Position numbers and translations under genes: made by a program
The notes under the pieces: model-generated
Database searches by the model: none
The model's input: the letters and a program-made list of their open reading frames with translations, nothing else
What the model was told of the DNA's origin: nothing
NCBI GenBank assembly: GCA_017163975.1
Contig: JAFFSR010000242.1
Span: forward strand, 3,869,001-3,933,000
Source of the DNA: Anastatus disparis
Taxonomy: Eukaryota > Arthropoda > Insecta > Hymenoptera > Eupelmidae
Length of the DNA: 64,000 nt
Direction: 5' to 3'
Shown here: positions 34,184 to 48,300 of the stretch, piece by piece
Position numbering within the stretch: the first letter of the stretch is position 1
Layout: every line of letters begins with the position of its first letter

Positions 34184-37100
34184 GTAAATAAATATGGTTA
34201 TTTTTTCTCTTAATTCCTTATTGATAAGAATGATTTGGTAATATTAGGTTTTCCCCGCTGATAAATTAACAATTTTCCGCAATTTAATAATCAACCATAT
34301 GTTTTATCTTGGACGGCGCGTGCTTTATACTGCTCTCGACCTATAACGGCACATCCTCCTCCTATATAGCCTGCTACTGATGCTTGAGCGCGCATTTAAC
34401 ATCAGAGAGAAAGAGAGAGAGAGAAAAAAAGCTTTTCCATTCGCTATGAGAAATAATATTATTCGCGAGTTTTAAAGCGTCTTTATTTTTAGGTACCATA
34501 AGCATAAAACCCGTCATATCTTCGATCGCTCTTTTAGCCTCTCTTCGATCTATATAACGCGAAAACGGATTTTGCTAAAATGTACGTGTATGTTTCGCAG
34601 TACGCGAGAGAAGCGTGCGGATTATACATTGCGTTGATCACGTGTACCGATTTCGCGAAAACTTTAAAAACCTTTTCGGAGCGTTAGATGTGCTGGAGTT
34701 GAGAAATAATTTTTCTTTCGGTGTTTATTTTTTCAAATGTAAATTAGAGAATGTTTGATGAATGGATCCCTTTCGAAATTATACAGTTTTTTCGACTTTT
34801 TTATACACAATATTGTTTAATGATGCCGATACTAACTTTATAATCATAATTGATATTGAAAATTGAATTAATTTAAATGCATTGTTGAATATAATTACAA
34901 TGATCTCTTAAATTTAAAAATTTTAGTCATGAAATAGAAATATTAAATAATTTTTTTTTTCGTAATTATAAAATTTTTTTTGGAGCTTATAGGAATTTAG
35001 ATACTAAAAGTGATGAATAAATATTAATTCGAGGTCGTTTGGTATAGACGAATTTCTTTCCTTTAAAGAAGTCATGAGAATAAAAAAAAAGTATATGAGA
35101 ATGAGGAGAGGAGCTGGATTTATAAGCCGGTTGTTAAACGAGAAGAGATGAAAGTTATAACACGCTAGCGGGACTTTGGGAAAGTACACGGCTTCGTTGC
35201 TTCTTCTGGCGGCGGTGGTAGATGCCGGGCCCATATAACCATGCGATTCGATATATAATCCAACGTGAAATGAAGTTTTTTCCCTTCACTATACGATATA
35301 TAAAATAAGGTTCTTTTTTTTTTAGAGAAAGAGAAAGAGAAAAATATTTTTGAATGTCCTTCGGTTTTTTCCATAAAGTTAAATTATTAGAATTGATTGA
35401 ATAGATTTATCCAATATTTTTATCTCAACGATAAAGATAAATCGGATGCAGATAAGTCCCAGATGTTTACGAGATCGGCAAAACATTGTGCACATGTGAT
35501 CAGTCATAGGGTAACATATTGTAAGATATTTCGTACAATTTTATGGGATGAACTGATAAAAATTGATAAATTATCAATAATATCGGGCATCGTTACATTT
35601 TAAATGAAGATAAAAAAAAATTTTATGTCATGTTTATGGACATATGTTATCCTTAATTTGTAACATAACCTTAAAACGAAAACATGTGCTTCGATTAGTA
35701 AACATACTTTGTATTTAAACTGATTTACTAATAATATTTTGAAGTTTTAACATTTATTTATGATTACATGAATCAGTTTTAAATTCAACCCGAAGAAATC
35801 CGAAATATTTCTTTTATTTTTTTTTATTTTAAAAGCACAATTATTATTTTCAATATGGTTATCGCAACACGTACGCCAGATAGTAAATAAACTATATTAA
35901 ATAAACAATATTTTAATAATTTTCTTTTTAAAAAGAAACTTAAAAACGTTTACCTTACGTATTTGTTCAAATTCTTGTAAACGGATAAAATTTTATTTTA
36001 AAATTTTAATAAATTCTTAATTATGCATACACATTAGTCTCTGGCTATCATAAATAACTTTTCGGAATTCTTTGCAAATTGTTTTAAAATTGCTTTTAAT
36101 TGATCGGCCGGTAATGAGTTTACGATACAATAGAAAAGTATAAATTATGAAAATGAAGGTATAAGCTTTTACATTTTCGACTCCTAAAATGAAAATCCTA
36201 TATACAATAGTAGGTAGAGTACACATAAACTTCTTATCTAATCCATTCTTATAATGAATACTTCAGGAGAAACTGGGCCAACAATTTTATATTTTTTTTT
36301 TCGCTTCGAAACATCAAATTCGTCGTCGTTTATGAATCAACCTAAATGCTTATGTTTCATTACTTTCTTATCACTGTGTACGCAGTTGCATATTGACGCA
36401 CAACTTCATAAACTACAATATACCAAGCACGCTTTATATTGTCTTAGAAATTATTATTTTTTTACTTTTTCTTATTCATTTTATTGGAGTTGATAAATTT
36501 ACGTTGATATTCCAAATGGAATCTATTGAAACGACCTTTTTTTTTATTAAGGAAAAAAATTTCATTATGAATGGATATTGTAGTTAAAAATTATGGTTAT
36601 ATTTAGAATCATGTTACATAAAGTTGTTATTATAACTAATTTTTTTTAATAACTTTCAATGATCCCGTATTAAGCAACGATCCTTTTTACGATTCTTCTT
36701 ACGAAATCCGAAAGTCTCCCACCACCGAAAAACTTACTTTTACAAAATAATTTAGCAAGATTAAAAAAACTCCCTTTTTTCAATTTACCTCATTGGTATT
36801 CATTACCTTTTTTTTCTAAAAAAAAGGGGAAAAAAAAGCGTTTGGAAGATATTGTAAACCAGTTGATCGCGTCATTTCTTCACCTTGCGCGCTTACCATT
36901 CCTCTTGTATGCAATAAACTATACATAGGGAAAAAAAGAGGTAAAAATAAAAAAAAAAAAAAAACGAAGTACTAGTATATACACGCGATTATACGCGCGA
37001 CACAATAAAGACTTAAAACTAGTAAGTGCATTTCCGCCTTACGGTCTATTTTCAGTTCTACGCCATTGCGCTCTCTAATTTCTTTCTTTTTTTTTTCTTT

Positions 37101-39324
37101 CTTCCATTGTAAAATCAAGGTAGATATCTTTTACTCATTGTACAGCAGACCTTTTATTAAAGAGTGTCACCACTGGGAATTTTCATAGGTAAAAAGAAGC
37201 ATAGACTCTCGACTTTATAAGAATTAAACTTTATTTACTTCCGAGTTTGATCGAGTGATTATATTTTAATGTTGTTGTTTTTATCTTTCTTCTTCATCAT
37301 TTTTACGAAGAAAACGTTGACTAATTATTTAGCTATCCGAATCGTTGGTATATTAGTCGTGTCGTAGCTTTCCAGTTACGCTTCGATGATTTATTTTAAA
37401 ATATAGCCGACAAATCTAAATCATGTCAAGTGAAACTTCTTTCTATTCCCTTTTAAAAAGTGATAAGTTTTTAAAGATTTTAAAATTATTAAAATGTCAT
37501 TTACATGACGTCTTGTGAAATAAATAACTTTTTAATTAAATTGAATTTTCCGTTACGCTCGATGATTTTCATTTTATATTATTGATTTCTCGAAATCAAG
37601 TGTGCAAAAAAAAAAAAAGAAGTAGTTTGTATGGATGGTTTAGTAATTACTATGAATTTCACTTTTATCAAAAATCGTGTACTTTCTATTTTACCGGGAA
37701 TTAAAAATATCTTTTAAAAGCATGAAAATACTTCTTTTAAAAACTTTCTTCATTTTTAACTTGATTTTATTTTATAAGCGAAGAAAGAAGAAAATATCCT
37801 TTTAAAATTTAGCCAATTTAAAATTTATTTTTTAGTTATTACACAGGATTTTAATATTCTTATATTCAGCTAGAAATCAATAACGCATTAGTCTATGAGA
37901 AATAAAGAAAAAGGTTGAATTTGTTATTTGAAAAAAAATCGGCAAGTCACAGAATCTAAAGAAAATTTAAATGGCCAAGATATCCGTGAGCTCCAAGTTT
38001 TGTATATACAATACATTAAATACGAGAGCTCTATAAAGGCCTGTAAGGGTCCATTGACACGGGTACATACGCCGGCGGCGCACGTGGGAGAGAAAAAGTG
38101 TTATATACAAGCCGCTCTCAAGCCGGCTCTCGCGTTCTCTCGGCGTGCAAATATATATGTACGTGTACATATACCTTTAACGATATATACGTGTAGAAAG
38201 AGAGAGGCTCAACTCGTGCGGATGATCTCACTCTTATACGGTATAAGCATGTCGCATAACTAAATTTATGAAGAAATAGGACTCTCTAACACGGATTTTC
38301 AAGATGACGAAGTCAACTCGTGTATATGCAGATATATAATATATCTAGTCTGTTATAACAAAATGGATTAACCAAAGATTTTGTAATACCAAATTCTGGA
38401 AAGGGAATTTTCACTCGTTATCATCGAAAATTTAAAAAAAAAAATACGAATTCTTATTTTTTTTTATCGAGCCTCGCAAAATTAAAATTTAGAACAACTC
38501 TCTCACCTTGTATCGAAGTGTAATATTAATTCCAATTGACTACATGCAATATTTATATACACACGAAAGAAATGACCTCGGAATTTGCCTGTTAGATAAT
38601 TCGAATTATTGATAAAATTTTCTGTATTGCGTTATCAAGCTAATATATTATTGCTGTGGCAATGAGATATTAAAATTCTATTATATACAATTTTATTTAA
38701 ACTGTTTACATACTATTCTAATATATAAAATCAATTTGTTTATTTTAACTTCTATTTATTATTATCTTCTTTACAAATTTAAAGTTTAATTAATGACGTG
38801 TTTATGCATTAAATTAATTAATCGTGTAGTAGGATAAAGTTTATTTATATTGTATACTTTTACAATGAATCACCATTTTCTATGATCTTTCAAGTCTCGA
38901 AGAAATTTGCGCTTCAATGAAGAATTTCTCCTAGATTTATTCTATGGAATATCTTAACAATGAGAACTAATTACCTACTAAGCAAATTTACATTTTAAAT
39001 TCTAAAAAAAACAACATCTTAATAATAATAATAATAATAATGAAAGAAAAATATCTGATTTTTATCAAGCACTTGATTTTTTTTATGATTTTAGACTAAA
39101 AGAAAAAAAAGGCGCAATGCTTTAAAATTGAAATCTTGCCTCGAACCCAACCAACAGTTAACTTCGAAAACATCTTTGGAGAAAGGGCCACTCGTCTGTG
39201 TGTATATGTGTCGTTGCTCATAACAAGTTGAGAAAAACAAGGTAGAAAAGAACGAGGAGATAGAAAAACGAAGAAGAAGAAGAAGAAAAAAAAAATAAAA
39301 AAAAATAAAAGCCGGTACGGAAGA
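34184..39324. other. CrebA upstream region / possible 5' UTR intron
   Basis: AT-rich DNA alternating with GC-richer patches (34330-34700, 35160-35240, 36880-37100, 38040-38260). These resemble regulatory islands. All longer ORFs are low-complexity or lack recognisable domains. The stretch 39240-39300 is a purine-rich (GAA/AAAT) leader just before the CrebA ATG. Confidence 0.35.
39020..39041. repeat. AAT trinucleotide microsatellite
   Basis: Short run of AAT units upstream of CrebA. Seen directly. Confidence 0.8.
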
Positions 39325-42300
39325 ATGGAGTTTTACGACGTGGGAACAAGCGACCTTAGGGAGCTCTGGGATTCTTACCTCGTTGACTCGGTGAGTAATC
39401 TTTTATATATTATGTACAATGCACCTGTATATAGAACTAGAAAAAAAAAGTGCTTGATTTATTTTAATGCGTGCTATATAATGCATCTGGCTTTAAAGAT
39501 GAAAAATTCATCTAAGGGAAAAATTTTAGTTTTTTTTTTTTTTTGGAAGATTAAATCTTTTATTTTTATACCCCAAAAACGTAATAGAAAATCTATAATA
39601 TATTTCATTGGCTTGTATAGGGTCGACGACGCTAGAGTTTAATAAGAAAAATTTCATAAATTTATTTAAAGTTTAAATTATTTATTCAAAGTGAAGCATA
39701 CTTTTTACAAATAAAACAATTTTCTTAAATGAAAACTTTAATAATTTATTTTATTATGGAAGGGGCACAGTAACTCACGCATTTATCCCACCTATACTTC
39801 CGTTTAATTTTTTATTTACTTTTGTTTCTTTTAAATTGAAATTCAGTTTGTAAAATACGCATTGATGTATAAAGTTGAAATTAAATGCTCATCGACTACA
39901 TAGTCACTATCTTACAAATTCTACGTTATTGTTTAGTAAATATTTATGTTAGGTTATTTTCGACATTCGTGAATTGTTAAACTTTGTTTATAAACATAGT
40001 GTTAATTTAAATAAGAAACTTTTAACTGGATTTAAATTTAACGCTTCATGGTAATTTCATCATATTTTTAAAATGCAAGAAAGAAATTTTAGTCTGAATT
40101 TCATGTATTTTAAGTTTTAAAAGTAATATTTCCAATTAAAAGGAAACATTGTAATTTAAGAATTTTTTTTGAAAACGCACATGCTTGTTGTGATATTTTC
40201 GTTCGCCGTTGGAACGTGCCAGTTCGGTTTATCTGTGCATCTCCCAGAATATGTCGATTCAACAAATATGCATAACATTACATTATGCAAACTCGTGACT
40301 GCAAAAGTCGAGGGCAAATTAGTTTTTCCAGAAAAAGCAGCACGCAAATGTTAACGAGAATATAATATAAGTTAAATTATATTTCGCTATAAATCTTGAT
40401 AATATTTATATTGATATTGAAATTCCGTTAATGACAAAAAAGGTCATTATCGCCTAATATTACTTATAACCAATTAACAAATAAGATAATCATATCTGAT
40501 AAACATACGTATTCAAATAAAGCTTCGATTTTATAACGAGAGTGTTTTATTTTCATAAATTGATAAAAATTTTGCAGAAGTTTGTTTCCAAATAATTAAA
40601 TTTTTATCTTTCTATAACTCTTAATTAGCATTGTGTGGACACAAAACGTTTTAAAATTATATAATCTCATTGAATGATTCCATGACTTAGCTCACTTTCA
40701 TTGGAGAATTTTTGAAAAACGTTCGACGCATTTTAATGCCAATGCATACATCATTATTGTGGGAGTAGCTTTATGATGAGCTTAAGTAGTCGTATACACG
40801 AAGATAAAAGTATAAAAATATGCTGCAGTTACAGCTTGTTCCTCATTGTTTTTTACATTTTTCTTCGTTTCATTAATATCAGATGTGATTTTTAAAATTA
40901 TATAAGCTCCGATAATAAAAAAATTTTTCTTGTTCAATTCTTTGTAAACTATTAAAGTAGTTTCAACAAATTTTCTTACCAATCATTAATTTCTGGGACT
41001 TCCAGTATTTATTGGAAGATACGCTTATCTATTTTGTATAGTTGAATATTTAATTTTGTTATTTTTTACTGTCCGAATCGTAAATTCTTAATCAGAAATC
41101 ATTTCAAATAGATACTTTGAGTTACGCAAAATATATAACACTCACTGATAATATAATCCCCCGAACATATTAGTAATGTATTATAAATAGAATAATTAAA
41201 GCTAAACTTTAGACATTAATCATCACAGTGGTATTTATTTTTTTATATTTCGTCATTAAAAAATAATTTACACTTAATATACGCACGTAATAGAAAGTGT
41301 AAATAATAGAAAAAAAAAAAATAAGTTTTGAAGAAAAAAAATTTTTTTTTACTGAATAATAATTTATATGACGTTTATTTGATTATGTGTTACTTAAAGC
41401 TAAATGCTTAAAAACAAGCCCGTGCAAGCCAATAAAAAAGCATAATAGATTATTGAATTGGTGAAAATTTGTGTTAATTATTTTTTTTTTTCATAATAAA
41501 ATAAAACAAATATTTACCAATCGTGAAGGATGATTTTATTCATAATAAATTCAAACTAATTTGCCAAAAATGAACTTCAAATCCAAAGCAAATAATAAAA
41601 TTTAAACATTAAAAAAATAACATTTTAAACTAGGCCGGTACAATACAACAGTTAGGAAAAGAAACAAATAACACAATATTAATTAGCGTAAACTACAAGT
41701 ACTAACGTTCTGTACATTATTATACACTGGAGAATAAAAAAAAAACAATTGTATATACATAAAGTAAAAAAATAGTCTTTTAACGTTTTTCCAATATTAC
41801 TCATTTGAATAGCCGACAATAAATAACGAAAAATAAGTAAAGAATAAATGTCTGTTACGTTGACGTAGATAATATAAATTTTGCAATTAAAACTTTACAC
41901 CAATATACATGTCTATACATTAAATACTATCGTAATATTAATGATTACAAATAACATTGAAAATTAGTACATCGTATCGCTTATTCAGCTGGCGTATAGA
42001 CAAATTTTTTCTTCAATTACACAGGTGCTTTTTTTTCACAGCGCGCATAAGTATCAATGTGCTTATTTCTTTTTATTTCTCTTCTTATTTTCTTATTTTT
42101 CTAAGCCGCTAATCCATGATTCCGTCTTGGAAGTACTTTTAAAGTACTTTTTGAAATAAGAACACACGTACACTCGAGTATGTGTAAGTGTAATAACATT
42201 TTCCTCTTACGAAATAATAGAAGCGCGCACGCGATTATGTGCAATGTTGTTTTTTTTTTCTACTCTTTTTTACCTATGTATAAGATTATTTTCTTTTCGC

Positions 42301-45300
42301 TTAACGAACATAATGGATAAAAATGAAAATTAAAAATTTTATAACTTACTTTTTTCATGATACAAAGATTTCTAATTTAATCAGTTAACTGATAAAAATT
42401 ATTGTAAAAAAAATAAAAATTTTTTAGTTTATCAATTACAATGTTTTATTTGAACCGTTAAATTAGAAGACTTATGTGCGTTACTCGGAAATGCTAATAC
42501 GTTATAGCTGTTATAAAGTTCCAAAGAAAGACGATCGCATCGGTCTTGTTGTGAGATCACGTTTATCTGATTGCAGAGATAATACATGTTATCCATCTGA
42601 CAATTTAAAGTTTGATTTATGCTTTTGTTATGGTATAATAATGATGTATATTAAAATTATAAAAATTCATATAACTTTAATTTTGATCGTAAATTTTCAC
42701 TTTTTACTATGCATTATACTAAAAATTTGAAAGGTTCCGCGAAACGCTCGTGCCTAAAAAAACAAAAAGGCGAAAATAATACTTTACGCTGTAATTTTAA
42801 ATAAAGCTGTTCAAATAAATGATCAATTACGGAATATTATTTTATCAAGATTTTCAATAGATAATGTTTTATCGATGCAATATGTCGTACAAGAAACACT
42901 TAAGAAACTCTTCTTTTTTTTTTACTTAAAATTCTACAGTAAACTCAAAAAGAATGCTGTCTTGCTTAACTATTTCATATATACAAAACTAGTCATACTC
43001 TCACTCGACTTCCGTCATATCACGATTGTCCTACATTATTTTTTTTTTCATTATTCGCTTTCCGCTTCCGTCATCTCAAAAAAAAAGGATGATAAAAAAA
43101 AAGTAGATGTATTTATATAAAGAGCACGAAATATAAAAGTTAGTCTCCTTTTTTTTAAAAATTTTTACATGTATGCCGTCCTTGCGAATATCATTTGATA
43201 TACAAAAAACTTCTATGCGCATATAAAGTGTACAAGAGAAGCAAAGAGTTTAATATTCGTTGCAATTGACTCGATAGATATACATCCTCGATAAGACGAC
43301 TGTAATGCGTCGTTCAAAACAGAAAAAGACATAGAAAGAGAAAGAGAGAGAACAAAAAATAGAAAGAAATCCGCTTATACTGTTTCTTAGCTGTTATAGG
43401 CTCTCAATCAGGTTTCGAATGAAAAAATAACCCGTCAGTTTTTTTTTTTCATCGTTATACACAGTCCCTTATCTCATCGATAAAAATATTGTTGAGTGAC
43501 ATATTTTTTTTAATCTGGTTATCGCAAGGAAACGCTGAAAATAGTAAAAAAAAAAAGATAAACTTCGTGTAGAGGAGGATCTGACTTTTTCGGTAGTTTT
43601 TAAGATAAAGTCAAAGAACTCTATAAAACTACAAACTCCAAAAAACGAAAAAATAAAAACTCAGTATTATCATTCAAGTGTTAAAAAAAAAAACAATTTG
43701 AAAAAGAAGAATATGAAAATAATCGTAGAAAACGTATTTAACTAGCTTTACTGAAACACGTAAATTAATAATCTTTTCTTATCACTGTACTGCCCCTATA
43801 GCGTGTACACAACATTCCATTTTCGATTACGTTTTATTTATTTGTACAAATGATTTTTGCAAAAAAAGAAATAAGAATGATTATACGTCCGCATTGTGAT
43901 GGATTGATTTCCAATGTACGTTTTATTATACACACAACTTCTATTTTAAGACTAGCCTTATCATTTATTTTAAAAATTATTAGAACAAAAGTTAAATTAT
44001 CTGTTAAATCTATTATCGTTGATTGTTATTAATTTATCAATCAAATTAGATAAACAAAAATTAATTAATATTAAAAAAAAAAATTTTTTAATTTCAATTT
44101 AAATGTTTTGTAATTTTATATCTATATTAAAAAAAAGATAATCTACGTAACATTATCAATTAGCAAAAACTTGAGATTTAATTATTTCTTTTCGTTAATA
44201 CTATATACGTCGAAACAAACACAAGACTTATACCAATTTCAAAGCGATATGAACCGAGTGCACGTCGCGCAAGTGTGTAAACTTTATATACACGGATAAG
44301 GTCATGATAATATGCAACGAGCAAGTAAACCGTATGTATACACGAGCATTGTTGATGGCATGTACATATAGCCGGTTTTTTTTTTTTTATTTTGCCGAGT
44401 TTTGTTTAGCACAATGTTTCTTATGTTGTCGTATATAAGCTTCCGTTCCACGGGCAGGTAGACCAAAGTTAGGATTATAATATATATACATTTTTTTCTT
44501 TTTTTCTCGAAAAAAAGCGGTAGAAAAATATTTTTTTTATTGGCGCGCACTGGATCGTGACACTTTTTTCCTTTCTGTTTTTTTTTTCGAAAAAGTTTGC
44601 TCAATTTTTTTTAGGAGGAGAAAAATAAAAATTATCCTTTTACCGTTCGGGTATTTTATTTTAGACGATAATAATGTTTACAGTAAGAATAAGGATATAA
44701 CTTGTCAAAAAAAAACTTAATGTATATAGTTTCTTTTGTTTGACTTATTCCGGAAAGAAAAGTAAACAAAACCGAGCATTACATAATTGCGCTAAAAGTT
44801 AATTTTGCATAATACAAACAAATTATAACAAATAAACTGCTCCATGAATATAAACGACAAAACGAAATTGAATAACAAAGTTTTATTTTTAAAGTTACTT
44901 TTTTTCTTTCCTTTTATTTACGAACGAAGTTTTAACTGTTATTGCGATTGAAGTTTTGTGATTGAAGTTTGTTAAGTACAGTAATACACTATTACGATTT
45001 CATCATAGCCCGACTTTTAAAGGTGACATTTATTTCGTCACTTTGTCAAGCGTGCTCGAAATATTAAATTTCAGTATTGAATTTACGTTTGTGTCTCAAC
45101 GCTTTTACAGTTATAAAAGATCATCATTAAAATTTAAGAAATTTAATAAAATTAAAATTCATCAGTTTAACTAATATTTTAATCATTATACTGTACATTA
45201 AAAGAATTTTTCAATCATTATTTTTAAAAATACTGTATATTCACGTTATTTTTTCGTTGATAATTTTATCGTAATTGAAAAAATCCATAAAAAAAAAAAT

Positions 45301-48300
45301 AAAAAAAAATCCCATACTCAACTATACAACTATTAATCAAAAACTTATAAATGGAACAACATCACTCTAATATACTCGTACACCGATTATTTTTGTCGTC
45401 ATTTATATATACGTACACTTGGCCGATAAGAAATGTGCGCACGGAAATAATGTCTCGTTCCTCATATATGCTCGAGCACGTTTCACAAAAAAAAAAAAAA
45501 AATAGAAAAGAAAAAAAACGTATACAATACACGTATAGAAAATTTTCAAGAAAAACAACAAACGCGCAAATTTTCATACATATAGAGCTATTAACCGGCA
45601 GTGCATTACAGTTAGAGCTCCGTTTGCTTTTTACAGTTATACGTATTATACAAGTGTGCAATGTACAAGTGTATATATAAATATAATGTGGCCTTGAGTG
45701 TTTTTAACTTTAAATGTTGTATTGTATGTACATTGCTCTAGTAAAAGCGTTAATATTTTTACCTAAAAAAAAAGAAAATAAGAAAAGTATAGCATAATAA
45801 TAATAAAGAAAATCTGTTTTGTACATAGCGTGAGAGTGGTTGTTTTTAAATGTTGGTTAGCTCATGGGTGACAATGTAGGCGTAAAAAGTCTATTGTCAT
45901 GGTACTATAATGTAATGTTGATTTTCTAAGAAAGTTTGTGGATTTATAAAACGTGCGGAGGAATACTCTATGTACATGTATGAAAGTGTGTAGGCTGTAT
46001 ACATGTTATGTTTAGTTGAGTGAGTTCTCAAGAGAAAGAAATTGAGTAATCACACTGCTTTTGTCATTCGCTTTTATTCAACTTTTTACGCTGTAATAAT
46101 ATATTTTGCTGCTTAAGTTTTTCTATATTAGTTTATTTTCCTTTTTTACTATGAATTTTATTGAATTAACAAATCTTTAAATTTAAATAATAAATACCAC
46201 GAAATACTTCTTACAATGGTTAAAATTTTAAAAAATTGTTAGTAAACATTAAAAATTTGGAGCTTAAATAAATTTTTATTTACAATTAATTTAAGTCCAT
46301 TAAATTATGCATTAAGAATTTATTTAAATATTCAATAACTTTTCTATAATACAAAGTATTTAATTTGCTTTAAACCAAGTCGATTGGATCAGTATATATT
46401 TTTCGTGCATCAAAAACCGGTAGGTCAAGTTTGCCACCATCTTAAAAGTTTGTTATATTTTAATTCCTAAATAACTTGTACACAAGAGAAGAAAAAAAAA
46501 ATAAAATTTTCCCTCTTATCCTCTTCTTCGAAAAAAGCCCTTAAAATAGCTTCGAAAAGATATCCCAACAGGTTTTTTTCTCACCCCTGAAAATCTTCTA
46601 TAGAAAAAAAAAAGAAATGTCGAACTGACTGCAAGACACCAGTTCTTCACTTTAAAAAAAGAAATGGGCGTTTTCCATTATATATAGGTATACGTACATT
46701 ATATATATATACATATATACATAGGACCCCTCAAGAAATGCGGCGCGTGATTCGGCTTTTAAAACAAGTTGCCGCATACGTTTTATATCTATATCTATAT
46801 ATATGCGTTTGTGTGTAATGTGTATGTGTGGGTACGTTGGTGTGTTTAAGTCCAAGCGCGAGCTTGATCTTGCGATGGGAAGGTTTTAGGTGAGTTTGTT
46901 GGCTCTTGATGCTTATGTGCCTGGCTACACCGAACAAGAGGACATTCACCTTTTTTCGTAACTTTTGCTTTGAGTATTATTATATACATATACAATGGCA
47001 TCCACCTGCCTTTTCGACTTTTTCAGCTTCGAAGCTAACGAAAATGCTTATATATACACGATTACGTTTGTATTGGTCTATAGATACGTATATACCCAGA
47101 CTTCCGCCTAAATAGTCCTGCGGCACGTAGATTTTTTAGTTTTTTTTTTTTTTAAGGAGGCGTTGGCTTTTTTTTTCTTACTCTCGACTGGGGCCAAAGA
47201 ACTTTTCTACATACCTTGTACATTTTATACTTGAGCGTCCTCGAGTTTACTTTTTAGGATGGTTCATATGGTAATCAATTTTTCTACCGAAGGTGCATAT
47301 ATTATACGATCCTTGATTATTTTTTATTTCTCACATGGCCATGGGGTGAGGATAAATTACTCAAAGCTGGATTAAAGTGAGAACTAATTGGCGCAACGTT
47401 TTTTTTTTTTTTCAGGAATTTGGAATTTTTCGAAATTATTTCTACAACTTTTTTTAAATGAGTCAATTAATTTAAAAATTGTATACGCGTAGGTTTTAGA
47501 ATACAGTGAAATTTTCTTTTTAAAATACATACATAAATTATATAGTCACATTAATTATCAAAACAACAATGTAATTTATGGGAATGTCCTATAAAAAGAA
47601 ATGTCTATTAAAGTGACTACGGTTTGTTAACTCTGATACGATTTTAATCCAAAGTGTCATTTTTACATTAAAATTCTGCATGTTTTATTGCTCAAAATTC
47701 TGTTCTTTATTTGTTTGTTTAATTAAAAAAAAAAAAGAAAATATAATCTTAGATTGAAATTATACTAATGGGATAATTAATTATTTACACAAGAAAAATA
47801 ATTATGAACATTGTAATACATGATGAGCTGACATTAAGAAATTTTATGATATAAATTAAGATATAGATCCTTAACATCATAATATCTAATAATAAATTTA
47901 GATAAAAAAATATGATTCATCACTATCATTTTGATTGAAGTTTAATGAGCATTTTATATATACATGAAATTATGAAGTTTTTAAGTTGAAATTTATTTTT
48001 AATATACAATTAGAAAAAAAAATTAAATAATAATTTATTGACTTTTTTTAAATTTATTGAAAATTAATATTTTAATATATGTAAACGAATTTTCTAATTG
48101 TTTAAAGTTTGTAAAATAAAATATTTACCGCAAAAATCTTTGTGGCTTTTTTGTAAGTACAGGTTTTTGCGCTTTCATAAATGCTTTTGTATACTTTTAC
48201 CGTGCAAAACCCCAAAACTATTAACCATTGTCGCGTCGAACCTTTTTGCGGTTTTCAATTATCACAAAGTGATGATAATTTCTTTATTTAATTTTTATTA

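Noticed and set aside
42476..42730. 84-aa plus ORF with cysteines in CrebA intron 1
   Set aside because: The middle part (about 42470-42620) is less AT-rich, but no signal peptide, domain or exon boundary could be supported.
45351..45680. Overlapping ORFs on both strands (109 aa and 99 aa) in CrebA intron 1
   Set aside because: Homopolymer-driven frames with no features; both strands open.
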